Shown here piece by piece: positions 20,216 through 31,566 of a stretch of DNA of 64,000 bases. The notes under the pieces were generated by a model, which made no database searches, was not told where the DNA came from, and saw nothing but the letters and a program-made list of their open reading frames with translations. How positions within the stretch are numbered: position 1 is the first letter of the stretch; each line of letters opens with the position of its first letter. The DNA is from Posidonia oceanica (lineage: Eukaryota; Streptophyta; Magnoliopsida; Alismatales; Posidoniaceae). The translations under genes and the position numbers were made by a program. Where the stretch lies: NCBI GenBank assembly GCA_037176725.1, contig JAZBRS010000077.1:6386001-6450000 (forward strand), in the 5' to 3' direction.

Positions 20216-23200
20216 GAGATAAAACCTCGGAAAAGCCGTGCAAATACAAATGCAAGGAAAAGATTAGAGGCAGTAAAAGGAGAAGCAGAATAGCGCATGT
20301 GTGAGAACAGGCACTGTTCGGGGCCACACAGAGTAGGTGTGAAGACCTACAAAGGGGAGAGTGAGCAAACGGGGGGATTACCACCTCTTTTGCGACCATT
20401 TCCCACTAAACCGTTCCACGGTGTGTCTCGCATGCTGCCCAAAGCTCGCGATGCGGTCGGATCGTGGAAAATGGGGAAGAAAGTCACATTAAGTGGTAAA
20501 TCCAGGGAAAACTCAACACAAAACACATAGGGAAACGCGAAACGGAGATCTGAGTTGATAGACAAGAAGAGGAGGCCCTATTCTACATGCTCAAAGAAAC
20601 AGAAATCGAAAACGAGGAAAACTATGCAAATGGCATGCAAAAGAATGCAATGCAGGGGTTCAGGAGGACATACTTGGAAATCCAGGAGTCTGATCTGAGA
20701 TCTGCTTGGTCCATGCTGAAGAGCGCTTCTCTGCGGTCGCCTGGGCAGCTTGCTTGAGAAGATCCAACGACCGGATCGGAAGATATCGCAGCTTCAAGGC
20801 AGGAAGGCCAGAACAGGGGAGAAGAGCAGATCTAAGTGTTCAGGAAGTCCTAGGGGTGTGCAAAAGGTCCTCCCAGGTGAAGGGGAGCTAAAGGTGCTTA
20901 GTGTGTGCAAAAGGATGCTAAAATGCAAGACTAAATGAATGCAGAATGTATGCACAAGCAAGAAGAAACAAGGGGAACAAACTTGGAAAAGACAGGAGTT
21001 CAAAAGCATTTTTGAAAAAGCAAAGGGGCTAAAATGCAAATTTTCACAAAAGATAAGGTCCACAGAGGAGGGTTTTGAAAACAGGAGAGGGCAGAGGGTT
21101 ATTTTGCAAAAGACTGGGCTCAGAAAGCTAATTTGAAAAGAGGGTATGTATTGGAAGAAGTTTTGAAAACAAAAAGAAATCAGAATGCAATTTTGAAAAA
21201 ACTGGGGTCTAAAATGCAAATTTTCCAGAATACAGGGTCCTGGGGAGTCTGGGAATGCAAGTGGAGGGTCTACATGCAATTTTGTAAGCATAGGAGCTAA
21301 GATGCAACTTTAGGGGCAAAACAGTCTTTTTACATGGTTTTTAAAAGATGCAAGGACCTATGTGTGATTTTTGAATCATGCAGGGGTCAAATATGCAATT
21401 TTGTATGGTAAACATGCTCTGAAAACACTGATAAAGGACTGATGTGCAATTTTTGGAAAAAACAGGGGCCAAAATGCAATGCAATAAGCAAAAATGCATG
21501 CAAATGGTTACTGTCCATTTAAAATGGACCTAAATGCAAATGTCAGAAAACAGAGGGAAGAAAATGCAATGCAACAAGCAAAAATCAAGAATAAAACCTA
21601 AGTTTCTACAGTACATGGACCTATATGCAAAATCAGAAACATGCAGGGATGCAGAATGCAATTTCATATGGTAAACTATATGCAATTAAATGAACTGATT
21701 TAGGGCAGGACTTATATGCAAAAATAAAAAACAGAAGGGCTAAAATGTAAAAAGTTACAACAGCACAGCACAGTAAAAGGACTGGAAAGAAAATACTGAA
21801 AAGCAGAGATAAAAGCAGCAATTTAGCATGGTTTTTAATTAAAAACTAAGCATATTAAATGGACAGAGGACTGAAACGCAAAAATTAAAAAACTTAAACC
21901 AGATCTGCAATATTTACACCTAAAACTATATTAACAGGAAAATAAATGAACAGTGAAACGCCGGCGGCCATGGATACTGTAGCAGCAAGCTGCCAGCGTC
22001 CATGAACGCCGGCACAGGGGGCTTGGGGACGCGCAGACCGGTGGGGGAGCTGCTCCTGGTCCTGACGGAGGTCGGACGGTGCTCGGCGGAGGTCGACGCG
22101 GACTGGAACGAGCTGGAGCGGTCGCCGGAGGTCTGCAGAGCTTCAGAAGCTTCGTCCGGCCGATCGACGCAGCGACGCTGTGTTTTGAGGGTCGGAGAAC
22201 GCTCTTGAGACCCGTGCGGACCTGAGGCAACCACCGGAGCTGCGTTCTGCTGCCCGGAGCAACGAGGCGACCGGAGAACTGCGCCGGAGAAGACGACCGG
22301 AGCGGCGAGCAGAAACAGGGCAGGAGGGCTGGAAACCTACTTCTAAGGGTTGGAGAAGCAGCAGGGGAAGAAAAGGGGGCTAGGGGAAGAAACTTTTACC
22401 TGGGTCCGCGTCTGAGATGCCCTCCCAACGTAGGTGTCTTCAGGGGTCGCCGGTGGGGTCCGTCCGGTCGCTGCGGGCGCTATCCGCTTCTCACGAGGGC
22501 TGGAGTCACCTCAGAACGGTCTTTCGGAGCTTCCCAGATGATCAGACGCGAGCTGTGTAGACCGGAGAGAGATTCGGCAGGTCGTGGGTTCAGAGTGGCA
22601 GCCGGAGGCCGGGGGGAGTGTCTGCTACTCCTCAGGCTGGATGGAGCCTTCCGAGAGATTGCTGGAGGTCTGGAGAGCGATTCTTGGATTGCCGGATTGG
22701 GTTTCTGGAGAGCGTGGAGTGAGATAGGAGATTGGGTTCGTTTCTGGTCAGAAGTGAAGCAAGGTGTTTGTTGTGGAATTCTTGGTCTGTGGTGGATGGC
22801 CGGGTTTGATGTCAGGTGCTTTGGGAAGGTAGAGGTCTGGCGGATCTTTGGGTGGAGTTTGGAAGGAAGTTGCGGGCTGGAGTGGAGGGAATTGTGGGAG
22901 GATCGGTGTTGGGTTGCAGGTGGAGTTTCAGGTGGATTTCTGGGGTGGTTTCAGTGGTGAAAAGGCAGTGGGATGGCGGGAGATGAAGATTGGTAGTTGG
23001 GTGAGATTGGGGAAGCAACTGGGAAGAGTGTGGTGGCTTGAGGTGGGTCTGGCTTGCTGGAAAGGGAAGAGGAAGGTTTGCTGCGGATTTTAGCAGAGGA
23101 AGGGGAGGGAACTGCTGAAGGGAGGCTGGAGAATTGGAGGCTCTCTCCGGGATGCTGAAGACTCTCTCAGGCTCTCTCTTCTGCTCTCGCTTCTCTCTGG

Positions 23201-23360
23201 AATTGGAAGATGAAGAGGAGAAGGAGGAGGTCGCACAGGTGGAAGAAAAGCTATTGGAATTCTCTGGGGTTGCTCTCTCAGGTGGCTACTGCTCTCTCTG
23301 GGTTTTCTGATCGCTCACACGGATTGCCCACTGAAGAAGATGCTCTGAAGGAGTGAATGG

Positions 23361-23370
23361 AAGCTTATAT
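23361..23370 (-). promoter_or_regulatory. TATA-box candidate in A2
   Basis: Element strand CATATAAGCTTCC, a good plant TATA match, aligned with ATAAAAAGCC in C. If used, U3 would be about 1.9 kb and R-U5 about 4 kb. Confidence 0.4.
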
Positions 23371-25267
23371 GAGGAGGAGGTGGCTGCTGGCGCGCTGCTG
23401 AATTTCAAATTCCACCGGCGGCCACTGCAGCAGACAAGAGATGGCAAGGCAACCGGCATTGAAAGCCTCCGGAATTGGTGCTGAGATGGAAGAGAGGCGG
23501 CGAGCTGCTGTAGGCTGAAAAGATGGAAGCTTGAATTTCAAATGGAGGAGGGAATACTGCAGCAGCTGCTCGCGGGAGGAGAAAACCGGTGGAAAACACA
23601 GAAGGTTGAGGATAAAGAAGGAAGAAGGAGGCCGGACTGTGGGCCAAAAAGAAAAAGAAAAGAAATAAGGAAAAGGGGGGAAACGGGCTGACGGGCCCAG
23701 TAAGGAAAAAAGGAAATAAAAATAAGAAGGAAGAAAGAAGGAGAGGGAAAAGAAGAGAAATAAAATAGGGAAAAATAAATAAAAAATAAGTAAAAATACC
23801 AGAAAGGTTGTGATGTAAATTAGGATTTAAAAAAAAAAATTTTAATGGTCATTTTGGGTTGATTAATGTGTTTTGGGCTTGATTAGGGTTTTAGGGTTTT
23901 GGTTTTGTTTTCAATTGGTTTTCACTTGATTAAATGTTTGTTAAACCTTGTTTTAAATTGTTTTAAAAATTGTGTTTCCCTTGTTAGATACTCAGGACAT
24001 TGATTAGGATTTTTAGGATTTATTTTCGTATTAATCAGGATTGGTTTTAGGTTTTTAAGTCTTAGTCTTCTTAGGGCTTTTTCTTTCTTAAGTCTTTTAA
24101 ATTATGCTTTGATTTTTATTTGTTGATTTTTCTTGAAGTTTTTTAGTTAGATTTTTCTAGTTTGATGGGGTGTTTTTAAGTCTTTTAGATGTGTTTTTCT
24201 TTTCCTTTTAATTAAGCTTTTAATTTGTTTTTCTTAGGTTTGATAGGTTAAGTCTCTTTGTTTCTTTAATTACTTGTTTTAGTGTTTGTTTTTTCTTAAT
24301 TCTTCTTTTTAGGGTTTGTCTTTTTAATCTTTTGATGGGGTTTTTACTTTTGGTGAGTTTTGGTTTTATTTTGGTTTTTTCTTGATTTTTCAGTATTTTC
24401 TTTTGATTTGTTTTGCATTTTTTAGCTTACACGCTTGGTTTTCCTTTTAGTTTGATTTAGTTAAGTTTAGGTTTTTAATTGCTTGTTTAATGTTTTTTAA
24501 TTGTTTTTCTTAGGGTTCTGATTTGTTTCTTTTATATTTTGGGGTTTTACAGATTTTTAGGGGTTTTCATGGATTTTTGCAAAAGAGGGCAAAGGAAAAG
24601 AGAAGGAAGAAGGAAAAGGGGAAAAGAGGGAAATAAAAGGAAAAGAGATAGGTTGGAGAGAAATGATTTTTAAAATTTCAGGAAAAAAGCTAAAAATAAA
24701 GTAAAAATAGGAATAAGGTAGAGAAGGGATAGAAGTACAAAGGAGGCCCATAGCCAGGCCAGAAAAAAGGCAAAAAGGGGATGAAAAGAGAGATGATAAT
24801 TAGGAGAGAGAGAGGAGAGAGAAAATGATAATCCCGGAGAGAGAAAAGGATGATTTGGATGAAAGGGGGTCTTAAGGGTCTTGGAATGAGGTGAAAATTG
24901 GTGAGTGGGTAGTCTAGGATTTGAGGTGTTGGTTCTGAAGTTTTGGTTTGATTCTAAGAAGGTTTTGGAGGGGTTTTAAGGTATAGAAAAAGGGGGGTTT
25001 TGCCTAGGTTTTCTAGGGTTTTTGGGAATGGTCTAGGTTTGGAAATTTCTAGGTTCTTGGGTAGGCTTGCTAAGCGGGTGTTGGTGGGTTTTCCTATGGA
25101 TTTTGGTTAGGTTTCGAGCTTGGGAAGAGGGGCAAAGGCTTAGGTCAAGATGGGCTGATTTTGGAGGGTAAAGAAGAGGATTAGGGTTTGGTTTTGGTTT
25201 GGGTTTGAGTCCAGCAATCACTAGGAAGGCTCCAAGGATCCAAGCCTGTCAAGATGGGGTGTCAACA

Positions 25268-25272
25268 CCAGC
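25268..25272. repeat. Target-site duplication CCAGC, right copy
   Basis: Pairs with 19318-19322 and marks the exact right edge of A2. Confidence 0.9.
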
Positions 25273-25377
25273 CAAAACCCCGCCAATCATATCCCAATAC
25301 GTCCACTACTACAGAAACCCCAAAACCCTAGCCCTGGATGGTCCTCGAACCAGAGAAGCAAGATCAGAAAGGTGAGG

Positions 25378-25382
25378 CAGCT
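25378..25382. repeat. Target-site duplication CAGCT, left copy
   Basis: Identical to 47748-47752 at the far end of element B. Confidence 0.92.
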
Positions 25383-28300
25383 TGTAGTAATCCTGAATTT
25401 CGATCATCCATGTACATTACCAAAGCTTGTGTGCACTCATCAAAATAGGGTCACTATATGCGGCTGGATCTGAGGGAAGAACTCGACTCGGAAATGCTGG
25501 CAAAAGAAAAGAAAAGAAATGATAAGACAATTCGGAGTCGCCACCAGGTCTATTGAATTGGAAGATAAGAAAAACCAGGGGGTAAAGCATGAAAAGACAT
25601 GCTGAACCGGATGCAAGGAGGGGCAAAGCGATGCAAGGATAAGGTAAGCTATGCTATGCTATTACGCTATGCTATGACTTAGGCCTAGGATAAAGGAAAG
25701 GTCGATGCGAGCCAAGAGAAAGGGCAAGGACTCCTGTTACGCACGGGGAAGGTGTTAGGCACCCCGATACGTCCGAGAGTCGGTCTTCCTTAGGCAATCT
25801 CGCGCTTATGTAGAGAATTGCTAGCCTAATGCCTAAATGCCTTAAAAGCTTACCTATTATGTAAGGGAAATAAACGTGCTATCTAAGTGCTCAGCCACGC
25901 TACTAGTGTTCCGAACTGGGCGGACCCTGGTTCGTGAGAACTCCTAAGCAGTAAGCATCACGGCTCTATATGCAGATGCAAGCAATAAAACAAAACGGCG
26001 GGAAAACCAAGCAATGCGATCAACATGCGAGCAATAAAGTGAAACAGGTGCGGAAAACGATGCAAAAAATGCAGGAAATACTACAAAGCACGCAAAACGA
26101 TGCAAAAGGCAGAAGGCAATGCAAAGGGGGTGCGGAAAACCATGCAAAAGAGCAAAAAAGATGCAAAATGCGGAAAACGAGGCAAAGCACAGAAAATGAG
26201 GCAAAGTGGGGTGCGAAATCAAAACAAAAGGGGTGGGTAACATGCATTGGGGTTGCAGCAAGCCAAAAAAGCGATAAAACGCGAGAAAAGGCGAGCGAAA
26301 CAAAATCAGCGCTTTAAAATGGCTGTCAGCCATCTGCATGCATTGGACGCTGGAGACACGAGCGTCCAACGTTGGACGTTGGGAAAGCCCGCGTCCAACA
26401 CCCACTGTAGACAGACAGCATGCATATTTTGAAAAACCATGCATTCTAACTATATGGATGCAATACAGATGCAAATATTCAACTAAATGGGTGCTAGACA
26501 TGCTAATCTAACCTAGCAGAAGATTAGTAGAGGAATCAGAACAAGGAGCATGCCAAAATAAGGATCCAAACATGCAGGTTGTTGGACGCTTGTACGCTGG
26601 GTGTCCAACGTTGGACGCCAGAGAGCCTGGCGTCCAACAATAACAGAAGGCAGAGAGGAGAAAAGATGCATACAAGTGATAGAGGAGAGTTGGGATCATG
26701 CATTTGGGTAGCTGGATTCAGAGCAAGGGCAAGCAAGCAAACATGGGAGGCAAAAAATTGGCAATCAAACCTTACCTGTGCTGAGTGCTAGGCCAGAGGC
26801 ACAATCAGGGCGTTGGACGCGAGCTAAGTCGGTGTCCAACATTGGACACCAACACCAGCAGCGTACAACGCTCTAGGAGGCACAACACACAAAAAGCATG
26901 CACAAACAAGCAAATAAATTAACTAAAATAAAAGAACAGATGCTACTGAAGGTAAACATGCATAAGAACACCAGAAGCAAGTAAGTAAGCAAAATCAGAG
27001 AGGTATGTAAGCATTAAACAAGCAAGAGATGAGCCAGGGCGTTGGACGCTAGAGCCAGCAGTGTCCAATGTTGGACGCTGAAGGCTCTAGCGTCCAACAA
27101 CCCAGGCATGCAAACTCACTTGTTCTAAAGGGGGAGTTCAGCTCTACCCCACCTAGATGCATGCAAACACACTAAGAACATGTAAGAGACTAACACGAGC
27201 ATGCAAAGGAGGCATGGCAAGCATTTAAGCTATAGAAAACAAAGGGAAGAACATGCATAAGAGAAGCAAGCTTTATCTTTGCAAGAAGGAATAAACAACT
27301 TAGAATAAATCCTAGCAAACCTAAACATGGTTGCCATAGGGGCCAGGCGTCTCTAAGCATGCATGGATTAGATTATAACAACCAAAATGTGCATGATATA
27401 GGCATAGCAGTAAAGCACAGCAAACAGAGGCGTTGGACGCAGCTCATCCTGCCGTCCAACAAAGGTAGAAGATAGATAGATATTAAACATGCAAAAAGCC
27501 TTCAAACAAGAATGGAACAAACTAAAAAAACTTGGCATAACATCAGAGAGAATTAAAAGGAGGCAAATAGCATATGCTTGCAAGAAAGCATGCAAAGGAA
27601 AAGCATAGGAAGCATTCAAACCAAGGCAAAGCAAAGTAGGCCGTTGGACGCCGGCCTATGCCGCGTCCAACGTTGGACGCACCAGTTGGTGCGTCCAACA
27701 CATTGAACTTCCTTTTGGATGTGAATCACATCCAAAAGGAGCTAAAATCATGTAAAAACTGCATGGACACGTACTATCATGCATGCATGACTCTACGATA
27801 TAGAAGACTGACCTCTGGAAGCTCTGGGACGGCGTGACGACGAGGTTCACCAGAGTTGCAGGTTTATGTGCGGCAACGACTTCGGCGGGCTTGCCTGAGC
27901 TGCTCGGAGTGCCAGAGGAGCTAGCGAAGCTTTGCAGATGAAGAGGGGAGTGCCTTCTTGCTCTCGAAAGTGGAAGCTCTCTTGTTCGTCGTGTGTGGTG
28001 TGAATGGCAAAGGCATGAAGTCGCTGGTTTTGTGCATCATGGGTTCTTGTGTTGGCAGGGATTTGCTGGCCGAATTCTGGCATTGGCAGGTCGTGGCAGG
28101 TGCGGGTGTGAGTGCAAGGTCCATGTGGATTGTCAGAGGAAGTCGTGGGCATTGGCAGGAGGGCAGCGGAGGCAAGGCGGTGGTTGACAGGGCTAGCGAA
28201 AGGCAGACCTATCAGTGAGAGGAGGAGAGCTAGTTTCGGGCTGAAATAGAGGAGAGATGGGTAGTAAGTGATGCTTGGAAGGTAGTGGATGGCGTGGAGT

Positions 28301-28728
28301 GGAGGAAGGGACGGGTAGTAAGTGCGGGGAGGCGTGGGATTGGATGGGCGGTGAGCTGGAGGGGGCGGAGCAACCGCTGCCGACCTCGAGTCGTTGGATG
28401 CGCGACTAGAGCGCATCCAACATTGGATGCCAAACCATAGCACGTCCAACGTTGAACGCTAGCACAGGCCACGTCCAACATTGGACCCTGCCTATTCCAG
28501 CGTCCAACACACCCAGGTGGCATAAGCTGCAAATGGGCTTAGGTTTGGACCTAGAAGTGTTGTAAAAGATGCGAATAGCTTGGGTAAAGGCTTCTAGGGA
28601 TTTGGGCAAGGTTTTGGGTTTGGAAATGAACTAGAAAATGGGTTTGAAAAGGGAATGCCAATCCAGAGACCACACGAGCCTGCAAAAGAGAACTACCAAC
28701 TCCAGGCTGTCAGAATGGGGTGTCTACA
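25383..28728 (-). repeat. 3' LTR of element B, 3346 bp
   Basis: Element-sense ends TGTAGACACC (28728 side) and TTACTACA (25383 side). It carries seven hairpin clusters, a conserved hairpin block (25745-25795), and a PBS-like TGGCGACTCC at 25534-25543. It is shorter than the 5' LTR mainly because two hairpin clusters lost units. Open frames inside are short and not shared with the other LTR in frame. Confidence 0.93.
26342..28509. repeat. Double-hairpin modules in 3' LTR of B
   Basis: Clusters at 26342-26400, 26581-26639, 26812-26869, 27041-27099, 27432-27460 (only one hairpin left), 27643-27699 and 28393-28509 (a double cluster). The unit is GTTGGACGC-spacer-GCGTCCAAC, repeated head to tail so that the junction forms the palindrome CAACGTTGG. 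The first four are 229-239 bp apart. Confidence 0.92.
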
Positions 28729-28740
28729 GATGCCCCTCCC
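28729..28740 (-). promoter_or_regulatory. Polypurine tract of element B
   Basis: Element strand GGGAGGGGCATC directly before the 3' LTR start TGTAGACACC. It is purine-rich and at the right place for plus-strand priming; the last bases are not purine, so the exact primer end is uncertain. Confidence 0.65.
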
Positions 28741-29091
28741 TGAGCGAGGTCAAGTGGAGCGAGACCGCTGCTCAGGGTAGACAAGACACCCTACCTGAAG
28801 CCGACGAGAGCGCAAACAACTGTAGGTGCGAGCCATTCGCCCAGTGGATGCACTGGAGACATGGCCCATAGCCACAATGCAGATGCAAATGTGAATGCAG
28901 ATGCTGATGCCATGCGTGCAATGCAATGCATTCTAATGCAGAAGTTAGCGCAGAGGTTATGTTAGATGTTAGTACAGATGCAATGTATGCCGATGTAGTT
29001 ATTTACTATTGCAATACTGTTAGTACAAGAATATGATGCTGATGCAGAAGAGATGCAAATAAAGCTGCAGTGCAATGCGTGAGTTCGGGGG
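28741..29091 (-). other. 3' noncoding region of B next to the PPT
   Basis: No gene seen. Around 28875-29065 the words ATGCAGATGC and GCAATGCA recur irregularly. Confidence 0.6.
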
Positions 29092-31050
29092 TTAGTCTGA
29101 CCTCAGAAAAGAAATGCTAGACAAGACTGACGGGCTAGGCATCCGAGTAGTTAAGGCTGCTAGCCCAGCAAGCAGAGGAGGGAGACAATTGGATGGCTGT
29201 CGACCGAGCAGTTGGGGCTGCCAGCCCGCAAGGAAAACAAGAGCAGCTTGTCCTTGCTTGAGGAAACAAGCAAGAAAAGAAAGGGGGCAAGCGTGGGCAT
29301 CGTCCGCATGGAATGAGGCCATGCAAGGGCTGATCCTCGCACGAGGATACAGGGCAGGACTCCGAGCATACGGGGTCCGAGAAGAGCTTGTCCTCACCCG
29401 AGGAGCAAGCAAGAAAAGAAAGGAGGTTGGCAAGCGTGGGCATCGTCCGCACGGAGCGAGGCCATGCAAGGGCTGATCCTCGCACGAGGATACAGGGCAG
29501 GACTTCGAGCATACGGGGTCCGAGAAGAGCTTGTCCTCGCTCGAGGAAGCAAGCGGGGGATTCCGCGTAGACGGAATCAAAAGGGGGGCTTGTCCTTGCC
29601 CGAGGAAACAAGCAGCAGTCTGACCCAAGCCCTGAGGGTCAGACAGGGGGCTCATCCCCAGCCAGGGAAACGAGCAGGAGGGAAAGAAGAAAGAAGCTTG
29701 TCCTCGCCCGAGGAAGCAAGCACATGGGACCCCGTCCGTACGGAGGGAAGTCATGCAGAAAAGGAAAAAGGCTTGTCTTCGCACGAGGACAAGCAGGAGA
29801 GGCAGAAGAAAGAAGCTTGTCTCCGCCCAGGGAAGCAAGAGCACGGGACCCCGTCCGCACAAAGGGAAGTCATGCAGAAAAGGAAAAAGGCTTATCCTCG
29901 CCCGAGGACAAGCAGGAGAGGCAGAAGAAAGAAGCTTGTCCCTGCCTAGGGAAGCAAGCGTGCGGGACCCCGTCCACACGGAGCGGAGCCACGCAAAATG
30001 GAAAAAGGCTTGTCCTCGCACGAGGATAAGCAAGAAAGACAAAAGACTTATCCTCGCATGAGGATAAGCAGGAAGGGAAAGGAGGCGGGCAAGCGTGGGC
30101 ATCGTCCGCACGCAGTGAAGCCACGCAAGGGCTGATCCTCGCACGAGGATACAGGGAAGGACACCGAGCATACGGAGTCCGAGAAGAGCTTGTCCTTGCC
30201 CGAGGGGCAAGCTGGGGCGCGCATACGCTTTTTCTTTGGCCGAGGAGTAAGCGGGCCTGATCCTCGCCCGAGGATCAGGAAAACTCCATCCGCGTGGAGT
30301 TGCGCAAAGCTTGTCCTCGCCTGAGGAAGCAAGCAAAAGGAAAAAGGGCTTGTCCTCGCCCGAGGAAGCAAGTAGGAGGGACAGAAGAAAGAAGCTTGTC
30401 CTCGCCCGAGGAAGCAAGCGCGCGGGACCCCATTCGCATGGAGGGAAGTCACGCAAAAAAGGAAAAGGGCTTATCCTCACACGAGGACAAGCAGGAGGGG
30501 TAGAAGAAAGAAGCTTGTCCCCACCCGGGGAAGTAAGCACGCGGGACCCCGTCCGTACGGAGGGAAGTCACGCAGAAAATAAAAAAGGCTTATCCTCGCA
30601 CGAGGACAAGCAGGAGGGGCAGAAGAAAGAAGCTTGTCCCCGCCCGAGGAAGCAAGCGCGCGAGACCCCGTCCGCACGGAGTGGAGCCATGCAGAAAAGG
30701 AAAAAGGCTTATCCTCGCACGAGGACAAGCAAGAGGGGCAGAAGAAAGAAGCTTGTCCTCGCCCGGGGAAGCAAGCGCGTGGGACCCCGTCCGCACGGAG
30801 CGGAGCCACGCAAAACGGAAAAAGGCTTGTCCTCGCACGAGGACCAGCAAGAAAGACAAAAGACTTATCCTCGCATGAGGATAAGTAGGAAAAGAAAGAA
30901 GGTGGGCAAGCGTGGGCATCATTTGCACGGAGCAAAGCCACGCAAGGGCTGATCCTCACATGAGGATACAGCGCAGGACTCCGAGCATACGGGGTCCGAG
31001 AAGAGCTTATCCTCGCCCACGGAAGCAAGTAGGAAAGGAAAAAGGGAAGG
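29092..31050. repeat. 119-bp tandem array with inverted repeats inside each unit
   Basis: The word GAAGCTTGTC recurs exactly 119 bp apart: its GCTTGT starts at 29696, 29815 and 29934, and again at 30394, 30513, 30632 and 30751. Between and beyond these the units are partly rearranged or shortened. Each unit holds two inverted repeats, such as CTTATCCTCG...CGAGGATAAG and GCTTGTCCTCG...CGAGGAAGCAAGC, and a GGGACCCCGTCCGCACGGAG segment. Because 119 is not a multiple of three and the unit has few stops, long open frames appear on both strands (up to 482 codons on the minus strand). I regard them as by-products, although a translated repeat cannot be excluded. Confidence 0.9.
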
Positions 31051-31130
31051 TGATACTAGAGAACAGCCTAAAAAGATGCCCCTGGTATCAGGGATGATAC
31101 CAGGGGACAGCCGAGGCACCCCTAGTATCA
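31051..31130. other. Nested perfect hairpin at the edge of the array
   Basis: CCCCTGGTATCA (31079-31090), loop GGGA, TGATACCAGGGG (31095-31106): a perfect 12-bp stem. It is enclosed by a second pair, TGATACTAG (31051-31059) and CTAGTATCA (31122-31130), which are exact complements. It lies in the 3' region of B. Confidence 0.8.
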
Positions 31131-31566
31131 AAAGAAAGAAAAAGCAGACAAAACTAACACGTTTGCCAAGCGAGCAGTTAGGGGTGCCAGCCCAGAGCAA
31201 ACTGGGCAAGTGGTAGCGGCAGTGCGCAGATCAGCAGGGTTCTTTGCGTGCATGTTGACTGCAGAGGGCTTTACTGCAACTCTCCTGCCGAGGTTGCTGA
31301 TTGCATGATGCATGCAGGGGGAACTGTTCTTGACTTTTTGCGGGGCTGCTTCAGGTTGTCTGCATGGACTAATGCTCTTAGGTGCTTGATGCAGGTCCTG
31401 TAACATCCTGACAGGAACAGATATGCAAATAGGCAAGGCATGCAATACAAACAAATGGCGTGAAACGTCTTTGTATTGAGTGAATCTCTGGTTACACGCC
31501 TCTGATAGGCCAAAAGATACAGCATGGTTCAAGAAAAACTATACAAGCAAACAACTACATAGGTGC
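31131..31566 (-). other. Spacer between the 119-bp array and the extra ORF of B
   Basis: No gene supported. At about 31172-31195 it has a copy of a GCCAGCCC-containing segment that also occurs at 29141-29170 and 29203-29228, on the other side of the array. Confidence 0.55.

Larger units (their letters stand above)
19323..25267 (-). mobile_element. A2: solo LTR of the A family, 5945 bp
   Basis: A full LTR with the same termini and the same internal order as the LTRs of A and C, but no internal region on either side and a perfect 5-bp duplication CCAGC. This is the expected product of recombination between the two LTRs of one element. Internal landmarks: TATA-like ATATAAGC (23361-23370, minus), donor-like sites (22398-22399 and 20672-20673), GCAAAACG hairpin repeats (19970-20215), PBS-like TGGCGACTC at 19438-19446, and a hairpin block at 19640-19690 with a 2-bp insertion in its stem. 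No coding frame supported. Confidence 0.93.
25268..25382 (+). mobile_element. E, piece 2
   Basis: About 110 bp between A2 and element B, in continuity with piece 1 once A2 is disregarded. It has several AAACCC words and no open frame of note. It ends at the CAGCT duplication of B. Confidence 0.6.

Noticed and set aside
26342..28509. Regularly spaced palindromes suggesting a CRISPR array
   Set aside because: Spacing is about 230 bp, spacers are themselves similar between LTR copies, and the context is a plant LTR.
29092..30540. 482-codon open frame on the minus strand, with overlapping frames on the plus strand
   Set aside because: Falls entirely in the 119-bp array, whose unit length is not a multiple of three and which lacks stops in several frames; no ATG-specific or domain evidence.
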